27,158 nt of DNA from JBJENW01 sp051880395 (GCA_051880395.1 JBJENW010000021.1:1-27158); one strand, 5' to 3'; positions 6,958-15,349 are shown, counted from the stretch's first letter. Translations and numbers: made by a program. The notes: generated from the sequence alone by a model not told the origin.

Positions 6958-8269
6958 CTGTGTCGCCTCCTTCCTTTCGTAAAATGTATAAGCCCTGAAT
7001 GATCGCAAACAAAATCATTGTACTGAGTAAGGAACTTCCTCCATAGCTGACAAGCGGAAGTGTCACACCAGTAGACGGAATAAATTTTGTGACACCGCCA
7101 ATGGTCAAAAATACCTGGAATCCATACACCGTACCAAGCCCTAATGCGATCAGCTTATAAAACGTGTTTCGCATCTGCATGGAAATATTCATAAACATGA
7201 AGAAACAGCTGACACAGACCAGAATCAGACACAGTGCAAAAAGACCTCCGAGTTCCTCTGAGATCGCAGAAAAAATGAAATCCTGCTCCACGACCGGAAT
7301 CGCTTTCGGCACCCCTTTACAGATGCCACGTCCAAACCAGCCTCCCGTACTGATCGCAAATAATGACTGACAGATCTGATATCCCTGTTTATCGATCACA
7401 CTGAGTGGGTCCTGCCAGGCGATCACACGGGTCTGCACATGTGAAAACAGCTTATATGCCACAACTGCCGCTGCACATCCCAGTAAAAAGACGCCGACAA
7501 AATACGATAATTTCTTCGTTGCAACATAAATCATGACCAGGTAGACAATAAAGAAGATCAAAGCCGCACCAAGATCTTTCGATGCCACCAGAATCAGTAC
7601 ATGCAGTGCCGCTGCAACAGAGATGATCGCGATCTGTTTCAAGGAAGTCGATTGCTGCAACATACAGGCAATAAAAAATACATATAAAATTTTTACAAAT
7701 TCTGACGGCTGAATCGAAATTCCTCCAATGCTAATGGATATTTTTGCACCGTAACTGATGCTTCCGATAACCGCCACACCCCCAAGCGATAAAATACCGA
7801 TTGCAGCATATAACCATGTCAGTTTTTGCAAAAACCGGATTTTTTCAATGCAAAACGGAACGGCGATCGACACGACCACCGCGACTACGCAGATAAAGAA
7901 CTGTTTGATCGCTTTTGCGGTATCGAGTCTGGTCAGTACCAAAAAACCGATTGCCAGAAGCATACACATGTTATTGAGCAGCAGTCTGGATGCATCTTTA
8001 TAAAATAATTTATAAACCAAAAAGATCACCGATATAAGTAGCGCCTGCATAATATAAAACAGGATCAGTTTCATATCTTCGTTGATCAAAATCAACATAA
8101 AAAATCCAATAAAATGAATCATATAGATGTTACAAGTCTGTCGATAAAAAATATCATTTTGTTTTTCTTTTGTCTTATGTTTGCCAAGCACTGAAAAACA
8201 TTCAAATGTATAAAAGGCAAACAAAAAGATCATTAGATATTTCGCTATTTCTACAAGTAAATTAATCAT
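6869..8269 (-). CDS. SEDS family peptidoglycan glycosyltransferase (FtsW/RodA/SpoVE type)
   Basis: The 466-residue polytopic protein has a SEDS core: IQPSEFVKI (about 186-194), KDLGAALI (231-238), VEQDFIFSAISEELGG with the likely catalytic Asp330, and the C-terminal signature around 396-414 (PSTGVTLPLVSYGGSS). SEDS proteins polymerise lipid II into glycan strands together with a class B PBP, and that partner is encoded immediately downstream. The N-terminal 150 residues add extra hydrophobic helices before the core, making it longer than the other SEDS protein in this window. The tail after residue 430 is cytoplasmic and hydrophilic, and its last 29 codons overlap the PBP gene. An AGAGGT lies close to the ATG, 8 bases after the U32 gene ends. 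I cannot assign it firmly to FtsW, RodA or SpoVE. Confidence 0.92.
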   Translation of the reverse strand: MINLLVEIAKYLMIFLFAFYTFECFSVLGKHKTKEKQNDIFYRQTCNIYMIHFIGFFMLILINEDMKLILFYIMQALLISVIFLVYKLFYKDASRLLLNNMCMLLAIGFLVLTRLDTAKAIKQFFICVVAVVVSIAVPFCIEKIRFLQKLTWLYAAIGILSLGGVAVIGSISYGAKISISIGGISIQPSEFVKILYVFFIACMLQQSTSLKQIAIISVAAALHVLILVASKDLGAALIFFIVYLVMIYVATKKLSYFVGVFLLGCAAAVVAYKLFSHVQTRVIAWQDPLSVIDKQGYQICQSLFAISTGGWFGRGICKGVPKAIPVVEQDFIFSAISEELGGLFALCLILVCVSCFFMFMNISMQMRNTFYKLIALGLGTVYGFQVFLTIGGVTKFIPSTGVTLPLVSYGGSSLLSTMILFAIIQGLYILRKEGGDTDAYVSQEPEPIQYNDIDIFGNPYYNQFRE

Positions 8270-8277
8270 AGTACCTC

Positions 8278-10512
8278 TTATTCTACACCTCGTTTATAAT
8301 GCCCGTTCGTGTAATCTTTCATGTAAAATTTCAAGTCCACCGGCTGTTTTTGTATCACGGCTTTTTGATACAGTTTCAAAATGTTTCGAATCTGTTCCTC
8401 CGTCTCCTGCGTAAACTGAAGGCGGTATGACGCAAATCCAAATCGATCGATTTCTTCCATCTGGGAAAACAGACACAACGGTGTGCTGTTATAAATCGTA
8501 TTATAACAGTCATTGCAGTTATTTTTTACCAAAAATTCTTTTCCATACCGGTCTCTCAGATATAGCTGACACCGTTTTTTGTCACAGCCGCTTGTATTTT
8601 TGTGTACACATTGGGCACTGACCATCAGCGTCTGATAGCCATACAGCACATACTCTGCCTGTGCACAAGGATATTCTTTCAATTCCCGCCGATTCAATTC
8701 AAACGGCGCACAGATTCTTGCAGCTCCAAGTTTGAGATAAGCGCGCTGTGTCTCCGGTGAATACGCATACAAGGTATGGTCAAGAATTCGCTTCTGCGGC
8801 GAAACGCCCTTGCGTATGCAAAACGCAAGCGCATCTAAGCTTCGGATCACAAATCCGTCCAGTGGAATTTGCTGTAACTGCGGCCAGATCTGCTCATAAA
8901 AATCACTACTGTCTTTTCGAAACACCTGTGGAAACTGAAAAAACACGGTTTTTCCTGATTCTTGAAAACATTTCACTGCACTGCAAAGCCCTTCCAACAG
9001 ATGTTCCCGTTTCCAGAGTGTACTGTCGAGATACACGCCTGCCACATATGTCGCATTCTGAATGATCTCCCATCCCTCAAATGTTTCCAGCGATACATAT
9101 AGCGGAGTCTGCGCGAAATCCTTTTGACCAGCATCTGTCGCACCCTCCTGCAAAAAATGTGCTGTCTGCTCCGACTCTCGACGAAAAACAGCCAGTTGCT
9201 GCGCTTCTAACTGCTCTAATGCTTCCCGGCGAAGCTGATTCAGCCCCTGCACCGGTAAAAAAATATCAGCATCCATATCCAGCTCCAGTGACTGAAACCG
9301 ATAGGGCGTATTTCCGGCCTTTCCTATTTTTTCCCGCACAGTTTCTTCGGAAAGCGGTCGCTTCTGAGCTGTCTGCACTACATCACCGGTCACCTGCACA
9401 AAAAACATCCGGTCGCTTTTAACATCCTCAGCTGTCACCGTAAGCTCTGCCGGATGATCTTTCTTTAAAGATAAAAATCCGGCAACCGGTTCCTGCAATT
9501 TCATGCCAGCATACGTTTCATGCACCTGCTCTAATATGTCCGAGTTACTTTTCGCATGGCTCGAATTTTCCATACTCATCATTTCCGGACCGTTGTGCTG
9601 TACATAATATCCTTTTGTAAATCCACTTCGATTTCCAGTATCCATCAAACGTTTCTGGTCTGCTTTTGAGACGCGATATTCCTGTTTCGGATTCTGTTCA
9701 TACAAATCCAGATATTTCCGATAAACCGATACCACACCAGCCGCATACTCTAATTGCTTCATGCGGCCTTCAATCTTCAATGAATTCACACCGCATTCCA
9801 AAATCTGTGGCAAAATCTCGATCGTACACAGATCTTTTGGACTCAGCACAAACGTTTCTTTTTTCCCAAACAACTGTTTTTTCTCATCCAATACAGTATA
9901 AGGCAGACGACAAGGCTGTGCACACCGACCACGATTGCCGCTTCTTCCCCCCAACATGCTGCTCATCAGACACTGCCCGGAATAGCAGTAACATAAAGCA
10001 CCATGCACAAAACTTTCAATCTCTATATCCACCTGATCACGAATCGCCGCAATTTCTTCACAGGATAATTCCCTCGAAGTCACCACGCGGCTCGCTCCTG
10101 CTTCTTTCATCAAACGCGCACTTTCCACTCCGGAAATCGTCATCTGTGTACTCGCGTGAAGGGCTAACTCCGGTAAATTGCGGTGCAAAAACTGAAACAC
10201 GCCGAAATCCTGTACGATCACGGCATCTAATCCTGCCCGATAAAATGGGAGCAGGTATGCATACAATTCGTGCTCAAACTCATCCTTTTTCAACATCGTA
10301 TTTACAGTCAGATAAAATTTTTTTCCATGCAGATGTGCGTAATCGATCGCACGTAGAACATCTGCATCTGTAAAATTATCTGCATAAGCGCGGGCTCCGA
10401 ATTTCTCGCCGCCTGCGTAAACGGCATCTGCACCCGCAGCAAGCACCGCCTCGAAAATCGCATAATTTCCGGCCGGTGCCAACAACTCACATTTGTTATT
10501 TTTCATCATCAT
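8278..10512 (-). CDS. rlhA: U32 family protein with DUF3656, RlhA-like (probable 23S rRNA C2501 hydroxylation)
   Basis: The 744-residue protein begins with the U32 barrel signature (LLAPAGN at 10-16, AGADAVYAGG at 26-35). A cysteine cluster follows at 174, 176, 181, 197 and 201 (YCYSGQC, then RCAQPC), of the kind that holds an iron-sulfur cluster in U32 hydroxylases. After it comes a DUF3656-like region (about 370-480) and a long C-terminal part with another Cys cluster (CNDC). U32 proteins are often labelled collagenase-like peptidases. Characterised relatives instead hydroxylate RNA: RlhA acts on 23S rRNA C2501, and TrhP acts on tRNA uridine 34. The DUF3656 extension points to RlhA. The gene overlaps the zapA end by 17 bases and starts at one of three consecutive ATGs (10512, 10509, 10506) with only a weak AGAG site. 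Translation is therefore probably coupled to zapA. Confidence 0.82.
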   Translation of the reverse strand: MMMKNNKCELLAPAGNYAIFEAVLAAGADAVYAGGEKFGARAYADNFTDADVLRAIDYAHLHGKKFYLTVNTMLKKDEFEHELYAYLLPFYRAGLDAVIVQDFGVFQFLHRNLPELALHASTQMTISGVESARLMKEAGASRVVTSRELSCEEIAAIRDQVDIEIESFVHGALCYCYSGQCLMSSMLGGRSGNRGRCAQPCRLPYTVLDEKKQLFGKKETFVLSPKDLCTIEILPQILECGVNSLKIEGRMKQLEYAAGVVSVYRKYLDLYEQNPKQEYRVSKADQKRLMDTGNRSGFTKGYYVQHNGPEMMSMENSSHAKSNSDILEQVHETYAGMKLQEPVAGFLSLKKDHPAELTVTAEDVKSDRMFFVQVTGDVVQTAQKRPLSEETVREKIGKAGNTPYRFQSLELDMDADIFLPVQGLNQLRREALEQLEAQQLAVFRRESEQTAHFLQEGATDAGQKDFAQTPLYVSLETFEGWEIIQNATYVAGVYLDSTLWKREHLLEGLCSAVKCFQESGKTVFFQFPQVFRKDSSDFYEQIWPQLQQIPLDGFVIRSLDALAFCIRKGVSPQKRILDHTLYAYSPETQRAYLKLGAARICAPFELNRRELKEYPCAQAEYVLYGYQTLMVSAQCVHKNTSGCDKKRCQLYLRDRYGKEFLVKNNCNDCYNTIYNSTPLCLFSQMEEIDRFGFASYRLQFTQETEEQIRNILKLYQKAVIQKQPVDLKFYMKDYTNGHYKRGVE

Positions 10513-11098
10513 TATTCTCTTTATTCTGTTCGATTTCTTCTGTGTCCGACAGTTGTTCTGATTTCGCGGACTCTACTGCATCCGTCGTTTCTTCTAAAAG
10601 CTGCTCTTTCTCCTTCAATCGTTCCTCTACGGTCTGCTGCACTTCCTCTTTGGACACCTTTTCATATTTTGGATCTTTGTGATTTCCATGGAATAAAACT
10701 TCTTCTAAAGATGCTTCCAGACGGGTCTTACTCAAAAGCAGCTCTTTATTCTCTGCTTCTAACTCTTTCACAGCCTTTTGTGCTTCTTCAATCTGAATCT
10801 GCATGGAAACAAGATCGTGTTTCACATCATAAGACTGGCTCTTTTGCTGCTCTAATTCCTTCGCTAACTGCTCCGCTTTTTCTTTTTCTTTAAAATAATC
10901 GTCCGCTAAATTTAGCTCGATCATCATCGTTCTCATATCTAACGACTGCCTTTTAAATCCTTCGATTTCATTACATTCGGCGATTTTTCCATTGATATAG
11001 GCAGCTACTTTTTGCAGATATTCTTCCCCCTCATATCCACTCATCGTATAAACTTTTCCATCTATGATCACCTCTGTCGTTGCTTTTGATGCTGACAT
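10496..11098 (-). CDS. zapA: Cell division protein ZapA with long coiled-coil tail
   Basis: The N-terminal 70 residues match ZapA: a beta-hairpin (TEVIIDGKVYTMSG), then helices with YLQKVAAYINGKI and the MIELNLADDYFK segment. ZapA binds FtsZ and bundles protofilaments at the Z-ring. The usual length is about 85-110 residues, but this one has 200. A heptad-rich, Glu/Lys-rich coiled coil runs from about 68 to 172, and an acidic Asn/Glu/Asp tail ends the protein. GGGAGGT lies about 8 bases before the ATG, and a promoter with a perfect TATAAT lies 90 bases upstream. It is the first gene of a unit that continues into a U32 protein, a SEDS glycosyltransferase and a PBP, which fits a role in septal wall synthesis. 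Confidence 0.85.
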   Translation of the reverse strand: MSASKATTEVIIDGKVYTMSGYEGEEYLQKVAAYINGKIAECNEIEGFKRQSLDMRTMMIELNLADDYFKEKEKAEQLAKELEQQKSQSYDVKHDLVSMQIQIEEAQKAVKELEAENKELLLSKTRLEASLEEVLFHGNHKDPKYEKVSKEEVQQTVEERLKEKEQLLEETTDAVESAKSEQLSDTEEIEQNKENNDDEK

Positions 11099-11185
11099 AA
11101 TCGCTACCTCCCTGCTGTATGTACGTTTGAATTTTTATCCTTGCACGTACATTTGTGTCTTTTCTGCATTTGTATATATATTAGT

Positions 11186-11214
11186 ATTATAAAAGGATTG
11201 TCCCAGAAAAACAA
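11186..11214 (-). promoter_or_regulatory. Promoter of the zapA operon
   Basis: The minus strand shows a perfect -10 TATAAT (11186-11191) with TTGTTT (11209-11214) as a weak -35 at 17-base spacing. It lies 88 bases upstream of the zapA ATG. The -35 falls inside the right arm of the hairpin at 11191-11220. A better TTGACA further upstream is at the wrong distance. Confidence 0.6.
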
Positions 11215-11220
11215 CCTTTT
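11191..11220 (-). terminator. Probable terminator of the miaB-ruvB operon
   Basis: Just after the ruvB stop codon, AAAAGGTTGT (11211-11220) pairs with ACAATCCTTTT (11191-11201) with a single bulged base, and the 3' arm ends in TTTT. The hairpin is modest. Because its stem is bounded by A and T runs it could also act in the opposite direction. It overlaps the -35 region of the zapA promoter. Confidence 0.55.
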
Positions 11221-11222
11221 TG

Positions 11223-12245
11223 TCAAGCTTTTTCCGCTTCTTCCTGTTCCTCTTTTGTCAAAAGCCCAAAATGATGGTAGGAAAATGCAGTTGCCACACG
11301 TCCTTTTGGTGTCCGGTTAAGGAACCCGTTTTTCACCAGATACGGTTCATAAACATCTGCAATCGTCTCAGAATCCTCTCCGAGTGCTGCTGCCAGTGTT
11401 TCAAGTCCGACCGGTCCGCCGTTGAATTTTTCGATGATCATTTTTAGAATGCTGCGGTCATTACGGTCTAAGCCAAGTTCGTCCACTTCCAACCGATCCA
11501 GCGCCTGTGCGGCCAGCTCTTTTGTGATCACACCGTTGCCTTCTATCTCGGCAAAATCTCTGGTCCGCTTCAAAAGGCGATTTGCAAGACGCGGCGTTCC
11601 TCGTGATCGTTTCGCCAATTCCAAGGCTCCTTCCTCTTCAATCGGCACCTGAAGCCGGTCTGCGGAATGCAGTACAATTCGTTTCAGTTCTTCGGGTGTA
11701 TAAAATTCCAGATGGCTTACGACACCGAAGCGGTCCCGAAGCGGTGCGGATAACAGGCCTGCCCTCGTCGTCGCTCCTACCAAAGTAAAATGTGGAAGAT
11801 CCAGGCGCATGGAGCGTGCCGAACTGCCTTTTCCCATCATGATATCAATGGCGAAATCCTCCATGGCCGGATACAGTACCTCTTCAACCTGCCGATTTAA
11901 TCTGTGAATCTCATCAACAAATAAAATATCGCCATCCTGCAGTCCGTTTAACACCGCCGCCATGTCCCCCGGCTTTAATATGGCAGGACCACTGGTTACC
12001 TTTATGTGTGTTCCCATCTCATTTGCAATAATACCGGCTAATGTTGTTTTTCCCAAGCCGGGTGGTCCATAAAACAGCACATGATCTAAAGATTCGTTTC
12101 GCTTTTTCGCCGCCTCGATATACACTTTTAAATTTGTTTTTACTTTTTCCTGTCCCACATATTCTTCCAGTTTCTGCGGCCGCAGGCTGGTCTCTAAGGC
12201 CGCATCTTCCTCCTGAATCTGTGTTGAAATGATTCTTTTTTTCAT
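11223..12245 (-). CDS. ruvB: Holliday junction branch migration helicase RuvB
   Basis: The 340-residue protein is a full-length RuvB. Walker A GPPGLGKT is at 60-67 and Walker B DEIHRL at 111-116. The sensor-1 segment VGATTRAG, the arginine-finger region PLRDRFG and the C-terminal winged helix (about 265-330, ending in the FLNRTPKGRVAT signature) are all present. It forms the hexameric AAA+ motor that, docked on a RuvA tetramer, drives branch migration of Holliday junctions in recombinational repair. The gene begins 18 bases after ruvA with an AGAGGAAG site before the ATG. No ruvC is visible nearby, as expected for Firmicutes, where RecU usually cuts junctions. The ruvA-ruvB pair is the end of the miaB unit. 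Confidence 0.98.
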   Translation of the reverse strand: MKKRIISTQIQEEDAALETSLRPQKLEEYVGQEKVKTNLKVYIEAAKKRNESLDHVLFYGPPGLGKTTLAGIIANEMGTHIKVTSGPAILKPGDMAAVLNGLQDGDILFVDEIHRLNRQVEEVLYPAMEDFAIDIMMGKGSSARSMRLDLPHFTLVGATTRAGLLSAPLRDRFGVVSHLEFYTPEELKRIVLHSADRLQVPIEEEGALELAKRSRGTPRLANRLLKRTRDFAEIEGNGVITKELAAQALDRLEVDELGLDRNDRSILKMIIEKFNGGPVGLETLAAALGEDSETIADVYEPYLVKNGFLNRTPKGRVATAFSYHHFGLLTKEEQEEAEKA

Positions 12246-12263
12246 AAAAAACTTCCTCTAACC

Positions 12264-12881
12264 TTATATAGATATGTGCTTCAGACTTTCTTTGAGCACC
12301 TGTTCCCCTGTCATTGCAGGCGCTACCTGCACCTTTGCCACCGCAGATTTTGCCTCCGTGGCACTGTAGCCAAGCGATACCAATGCCTCGATAGCGTCCT
12401 CTCGGGCATGGACAGCAAGAAGTGCCTCTGAACTGCCAGAAACCCCCGATTCTGTCATTGCAAGCGCATCCGGACCGATTGCTGCGATTTTATCCTTTAA
12501 CTCAATGATCAGACGCTGCGCTGTTTTTGTCCCGACCCCGGGTGCTTTTGAAATCGCCTTTGCGTCCTCGCAAAGAATTGCTGTCCGAAGCTCCTGTGTT
12601 GTCAAAACAGATAAGATTGCCTGTGCACCTTTCGGTCCGATCCCATTGACTTGGATCAACAGCTTAAAGACAGCAAGATCCTGTGCATTTAAAAACCCAA
12701 ACAAAATCTGTGCGTCCTCCCGCACTTGCAGATAGGTATGAATCTTTACCTCACTGCCCGTCTGGGGAAGCTGCTCTATCATTGCCTGAGACAAAAAAAT
12801 CTGATAACCGATTCCGTGATTATCCACAATGATACTGTCATCTGCAACAGACACCAAATCTCCTTTTATGTATGCATACAT
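12264..12881 (-). CDS. ruvA: Holliday junction DNA helicase subunit RuvA
   Basis: The 205-residue protein has the three RuvA domains: an N-terminal OB fold (1-65, beginning MYAYIKG), two helix-hairpin-helix motifs (VNGIGPKGA near 78-86 and APGVGTKTAQ near 113-122), and a C-terminal UBA-like domain (about 158-203, EDAIEALVSLGY) that contacts RuvB. The tetramer recognises the four-way junction and loads RuvB. An AGAGGTGA site lies 6-8 bases before the ATG. It follows the Gx transporter gene by 15 bases, so it is clearly within the same transcript as miaB, although the upstream genes have unrelated jobs. Confidence 0.97.
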   Translation of the reverse strand: MYAYIKGDLVSVADDSIIVDNHGIGYQIFLSQAMIEQLPQTGSEVKIHTYLQVREDAQILFGFLNAQDLAVFKLLIQVNGIGPKGAQAILSVLTTQELRTAILCEDAKAISKAPGVGTKTAQRLIIELKDKIAAIGPDALAMTESGVSGSSEALLAVHAREDAIEALVSLGYSATEAKSAVAKVQVAPAMTGEQVLKESLKHISI

Positions 12882-12896
12882 GGTTTTTCACCTCTT

Positions 12897-13415
12897 TTAA
12901 AACATCTTTTTTAGTCGCACGATCAGCTCCTGTGCCAGAATTCCAATGAGAAATCCGGTCAAAATCCCGGCGATCAGAAGCATCGGTCCATAATACAGCA
13001 CCTGAAACGTCTTCACGATCAAAGATGCTACCAGAATCTGACCGATATTGTGCGAAATTCCACCTACGACACTAACTGCGATCACACCAAACTGATCGGT
13101 CTTTTTTACAAGCACCATCAACAGAAAACTGAGCAGTCCGCCTGCAAGACTGTACAGAATACTGAACAGATTTCCAAATAAAAACCCGGATAAAACAATT
13201 CGAAGAACCGACAGTGTCAGTGCTTCCTTTGCTCCCACGCAGTACAGCATCATCACGATGATGAGGTTCGGCAGTCCCAGTTTTGCTCCAGGAATCCCGA
13301 AATAAAACGGAATCAGGGATTCTATATAACTAAGAATCAGTGCAAATGCCAAAAACACGCCGAAAAAAGCGATCTCTTTCGTAGAATGTCTGTTTGTCTC
13401 TTTCCTTTGTTGCAT
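12897..13415 (-). CDS. Gx transporter family / heptaprenyl diphosphate synthase component I-like membrane protein
   Basis: This 172-residue protein is almost entirely hydrophobic, with about five membrane segments. The repeated Gly-rich patterns IPGAKLGLPNLIIV and GFLFGNLFSILYSLAGGLLS are those of the family annotated as Gx transporter or heptaprenyl diphosphate synthase component I. The fold resembles the substrate-binding S components of ECF vitamin transporters. The family name HepS-I is probably misleading for a membrane protein. The substrate is unknown. In clostridia these genes commonly sit beside a NusG-domain-II protein, as here. AGGAGAA precedes the ATG. A hairpin lies between it and the upstream gene. 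Confidence 0.82.
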   Translation of the reverse strand: MQQRKETNRHSTKEIAFFGVFLAFALILSYIESLIPFYFGIPGAKLGLPNLIIVMMLYCVGAKEALTLSVLRIVLSGFLFGNLFSILYSLAGGLLSFLLMVLVKKTDQFGVIAVSVVGGISHNIGQILVASLIVKTFQVLYYGPMLLIAGILTGFLIGILAQELIVRLKKMF

Positions 13416-13431
13416 TCTATTCTCCTATTAT

Positions 13432-13470
13432 GTACCCTCGGAGTCTCTCTTTGCTCCATTTCGAGAGTAC
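13432..13470 (-). other. Intercistronic hairpin
   Basis: Between the NusG-II and Gx genes, GTACCCTCG (13432-13440) pairs with CGAGAGTAC (13462-13470) with one mismatched position. An inner GGAG/CTCC pairing lies within the loop. There is no T tract, so it is not an intrinsic terminator. It may protect or process the message and could tune expression of the downstream genes. Confidence 0.5.
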
Positions 13471-13472
13471 AT

Positions 13473-13850
13473 CTAATTTGCCACCGAGTCAAATTCACTC
13501 GATTCACTTCCAATCACAGTTACTACGATCTTATTCGGCAGGCAGACGATCGTCTCCCCTGCCGCCGAAATCTCTTTCTGATGTATGCACAACTTGTCCG
13601 GGCAATCTGCCTCGGTCATTTTTGCCACACCATCTTTGATCGTAAGTATATTGGTGACTTTGCCGTTCTTTTTGATCGGTATGGTCTGATTCTGGTTTAA
13701 ATCGTACGTCCCATACGCTTCTCCATCAATCGTGATCTCCACCTGTGTGCCCTTTTCCGAAGAAAACAGTTGCACACCCAAAAGATACAGAAATGCTGCC
13801 GCCAAAAGTGACACGATTAATATCAAGTCTTTTTTTCCAAAGCGCCGCAT
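13473..13850 (-). CDS. NusG domain II-containing secreted/membrane-anchored protein
   Basis: The 125-residue protein has one N-terminal membrane segment (about residues 9-27) and an exported beta-rich domain with the family hallmark ADCPDKLCIHQ (about 81-91), followed by ETIVCLPNKIVV. This is the stand-alone NusG domain II family. It shares a fold name with NusG but has no known role in transcription, and its function is unestablished. Conserved cysteines in CPDKLC suggest redox or metal chemistry outside the membrane. Its ATG directly abuts the miaB stop codon (TAG then ATG), with GGAGAGG upstream inside miaB, so translation is probably coupled. The adjacent Gx transporter suggests the two act together, perhaps in uptake of a small molecule or electron transfer; this is inference. 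Confidence 0.85.
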   Translation of the reverse strand: MRRFGKKDLILIVSLLAAAFLYLLGVQLFSSEKGTQVEITIDGEAYGTYDLNQNQTIPIKKNGKVTNILTIKDGVAKMTEADCPDKLCIHQKEISAAGETIVCLPNKIVVTVIGSESSEFDSVAN

Positions 13851-15317
13851 CTAATCAACGACCTCTCCGAGATAATAAAAACCTTTGCTTTCTGTCAGAT
13901 AGACCTTTTGAATCGTTCCGATCAAAGAGGCATCACCTTTTAAATGTACCACGGAATTATTCGACAAACGTCCGGTTACCAGAGACGCATCCTGCTCATT
14001 CACATTTTCAATAAGCACATGAGCAATCTGACCTTCTAATTGTGCATGCTTTTTCGTTGCGAGTTTCTGAACCTCTGCAAGCAGTCGGTCAAAGCGGTCT
14101 TTTACCACATCCTCTGGAATCTGATCCTCCATTTTTGCAGCAGGCGTTCCGGTCCGTTTTGAATAGATAAAGGTAAATGCACTATCATACTGCACTTTCC
14201 TTACCACATCTAACGTATCCTGGAAATCTTCTTCTGTTTCTTCCGGAAATCCAACAATAATATCTGTAGTGATCGCAATATCCGGAATTGCTGCACGAAT
14301 TTTCTCCACGAGTGCCAGATACTGTTCTTTTGTGTAGTGACGATTCATTTTTTTCAAAATTTCTGTACTTCCGGACTGCAGCGGCAGATGGATGTGACGG
14401 CAGATCTTTTTCGAGTGTTTCATTACTTCGATCAGATCATCGGATAAATCTTTTGGATGCGGGGTCATAAACCGTATCCGTTCTAATCCTTCAATCTGTT
14501 CGATTTGCTGTAAAAGTTCTGCAAATGTCACCGGTTCTTCTAAATTTTTTCCATAAGAGTTTACATTTTGTCCCAAAAGCATGACTTCCACAACACCGTC
14601 TGCCACAAGTTTTTCAATCTCGCGTACAATTTCTCGCGGCTTGCGGCTTCGCTCTCGTCCGCGCACATACGGCACGATACAGTAACTGCAGAAATTGTTA
14701 CATCCATACATGATATTTACACCGGATTTGAACGAATATTTTCGCTCTACCGGAAGATCTTCTACAATCTGGTCTGTGTCTTTCCAGACATCAATGATCA
14801 TGCCTTTACTCTCAAAGCAGCTGCAGACAAGCTCAGCAAATTTATACAGATTATGCGTACCGAATACCAGATTGACAAACCGATACGTTTTCTGAATTTT
14901 TTCTACTTCTTCCGGCTCCTGCATCATACAGCCGCAGAGGCCGATCTTCATTTCGGGATTTTTTTTCTTTAATCCATTCAGATACCCCAGACGCCCATAC
15001 ACTTTATTATTTGCATTCTCACGAACGGTACAGGTGTTATAGATAACAAAATCCGCATTTTCCGTTTCTACCAGTTCATAATGCATGGTCTCAAAAATGC
15101 CTTTTAATTTTTCAGAGTCTCTGGCATTCATCTGACACCCGAATGTCTGAATCGAAGCGGTCAGCGGACGACCGAGTTCCTTTGTTTTTTCATCGACATA
15201 ACCGCGCACTTTTTTCATAAAATAATACTGTCGCATTGGTTCCTCTGTCGGAGGCGTATTTGTGATGTCGATCGTACTTAAAATTTCTTCTATATCATTT
15301 CCGTTTTGGTTTTTCAT
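13851..15317 (-). CDS. miaB: tRNA-2-methylthio-N6-dimethylallyladenosine synthase MiaB
   Basis: The 488-residue protein is a complete methylthiotransferase. The N-terminal MTTase domain carries the first cluster ligands Cys61, Cys96 and Cys130. The radical SAM domain holds the CxxxCxxC motif Cys206, Cys210, Cys213 (GCNNFCSYCIVPYVRG). A C-terminal TRAM domain (about 415-480) binds tRNA. It converts i6A37 to ms2i6A37 in tRNAs that read UNN codons, using S-adenosylmethionine and two 4Fe-4S clusters. The N-terminal extension of about 50 residues before the MTTase domain is common in Firmicutes. A GAAGGAAGG site lies before the ATG and a promoter 35-60 bases upstream. It heads a unit with NusG-II, Gx transporter, ruvA and ruvB. 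Confidence 0.96.
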   Translation of the reverse strand: MKNQNGNDIEEILSTIDITNTPPTEEPMRQYYFMKKVRGYVDEKTKELGRPLTASIQTFGCQMNARDSEKLKGIFETMHYELVETENADFVIYNTCTVRENANNKVYGRLGYLNGLKKKNPEMKIGLCGCMMQEPEEVEKIQKTYRFVNLVFGTHNLYKFAELVCSCFESKGMIIDVWKDTDQIVEDLPVERKYSFKSGVNIMYGCNNFCSYCIVPYVRGRERSRKPREIVREIEKLVADGVVEVMLLGQNVNSYGKNLEEPVTFAELLQQIEQIEGLERIRFMTPHPKDLSDDLIEVMKHSKKICRHIHLPLQSGSTEILKKMNRHYTKEQYLALVEKIRAAIPDIAITTDIIVGFPEETEEDFQDTLDVVRKVQYDSAFTFIYSKRTGTPAAKMEDQIPEDVVKDRFDRLLAEVQKLATKKHAQLEGQIAHVLIENVNEQDASLVTGRLSNNSVVHLKGDASLIGTIQKVYLTESKGFYYLGEVVD

Positions 15318-15349
15318 GATGCCCTTCCTTCATAATTTTCTTTTTGGAT

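Noticed and set aside
9666..10373. 235-codon plus-strand frame opposite the U32 gene
   Set aside because: It is the antisense shadow of a conserved coding region, with basic low-complexity composition and no ribosome site.
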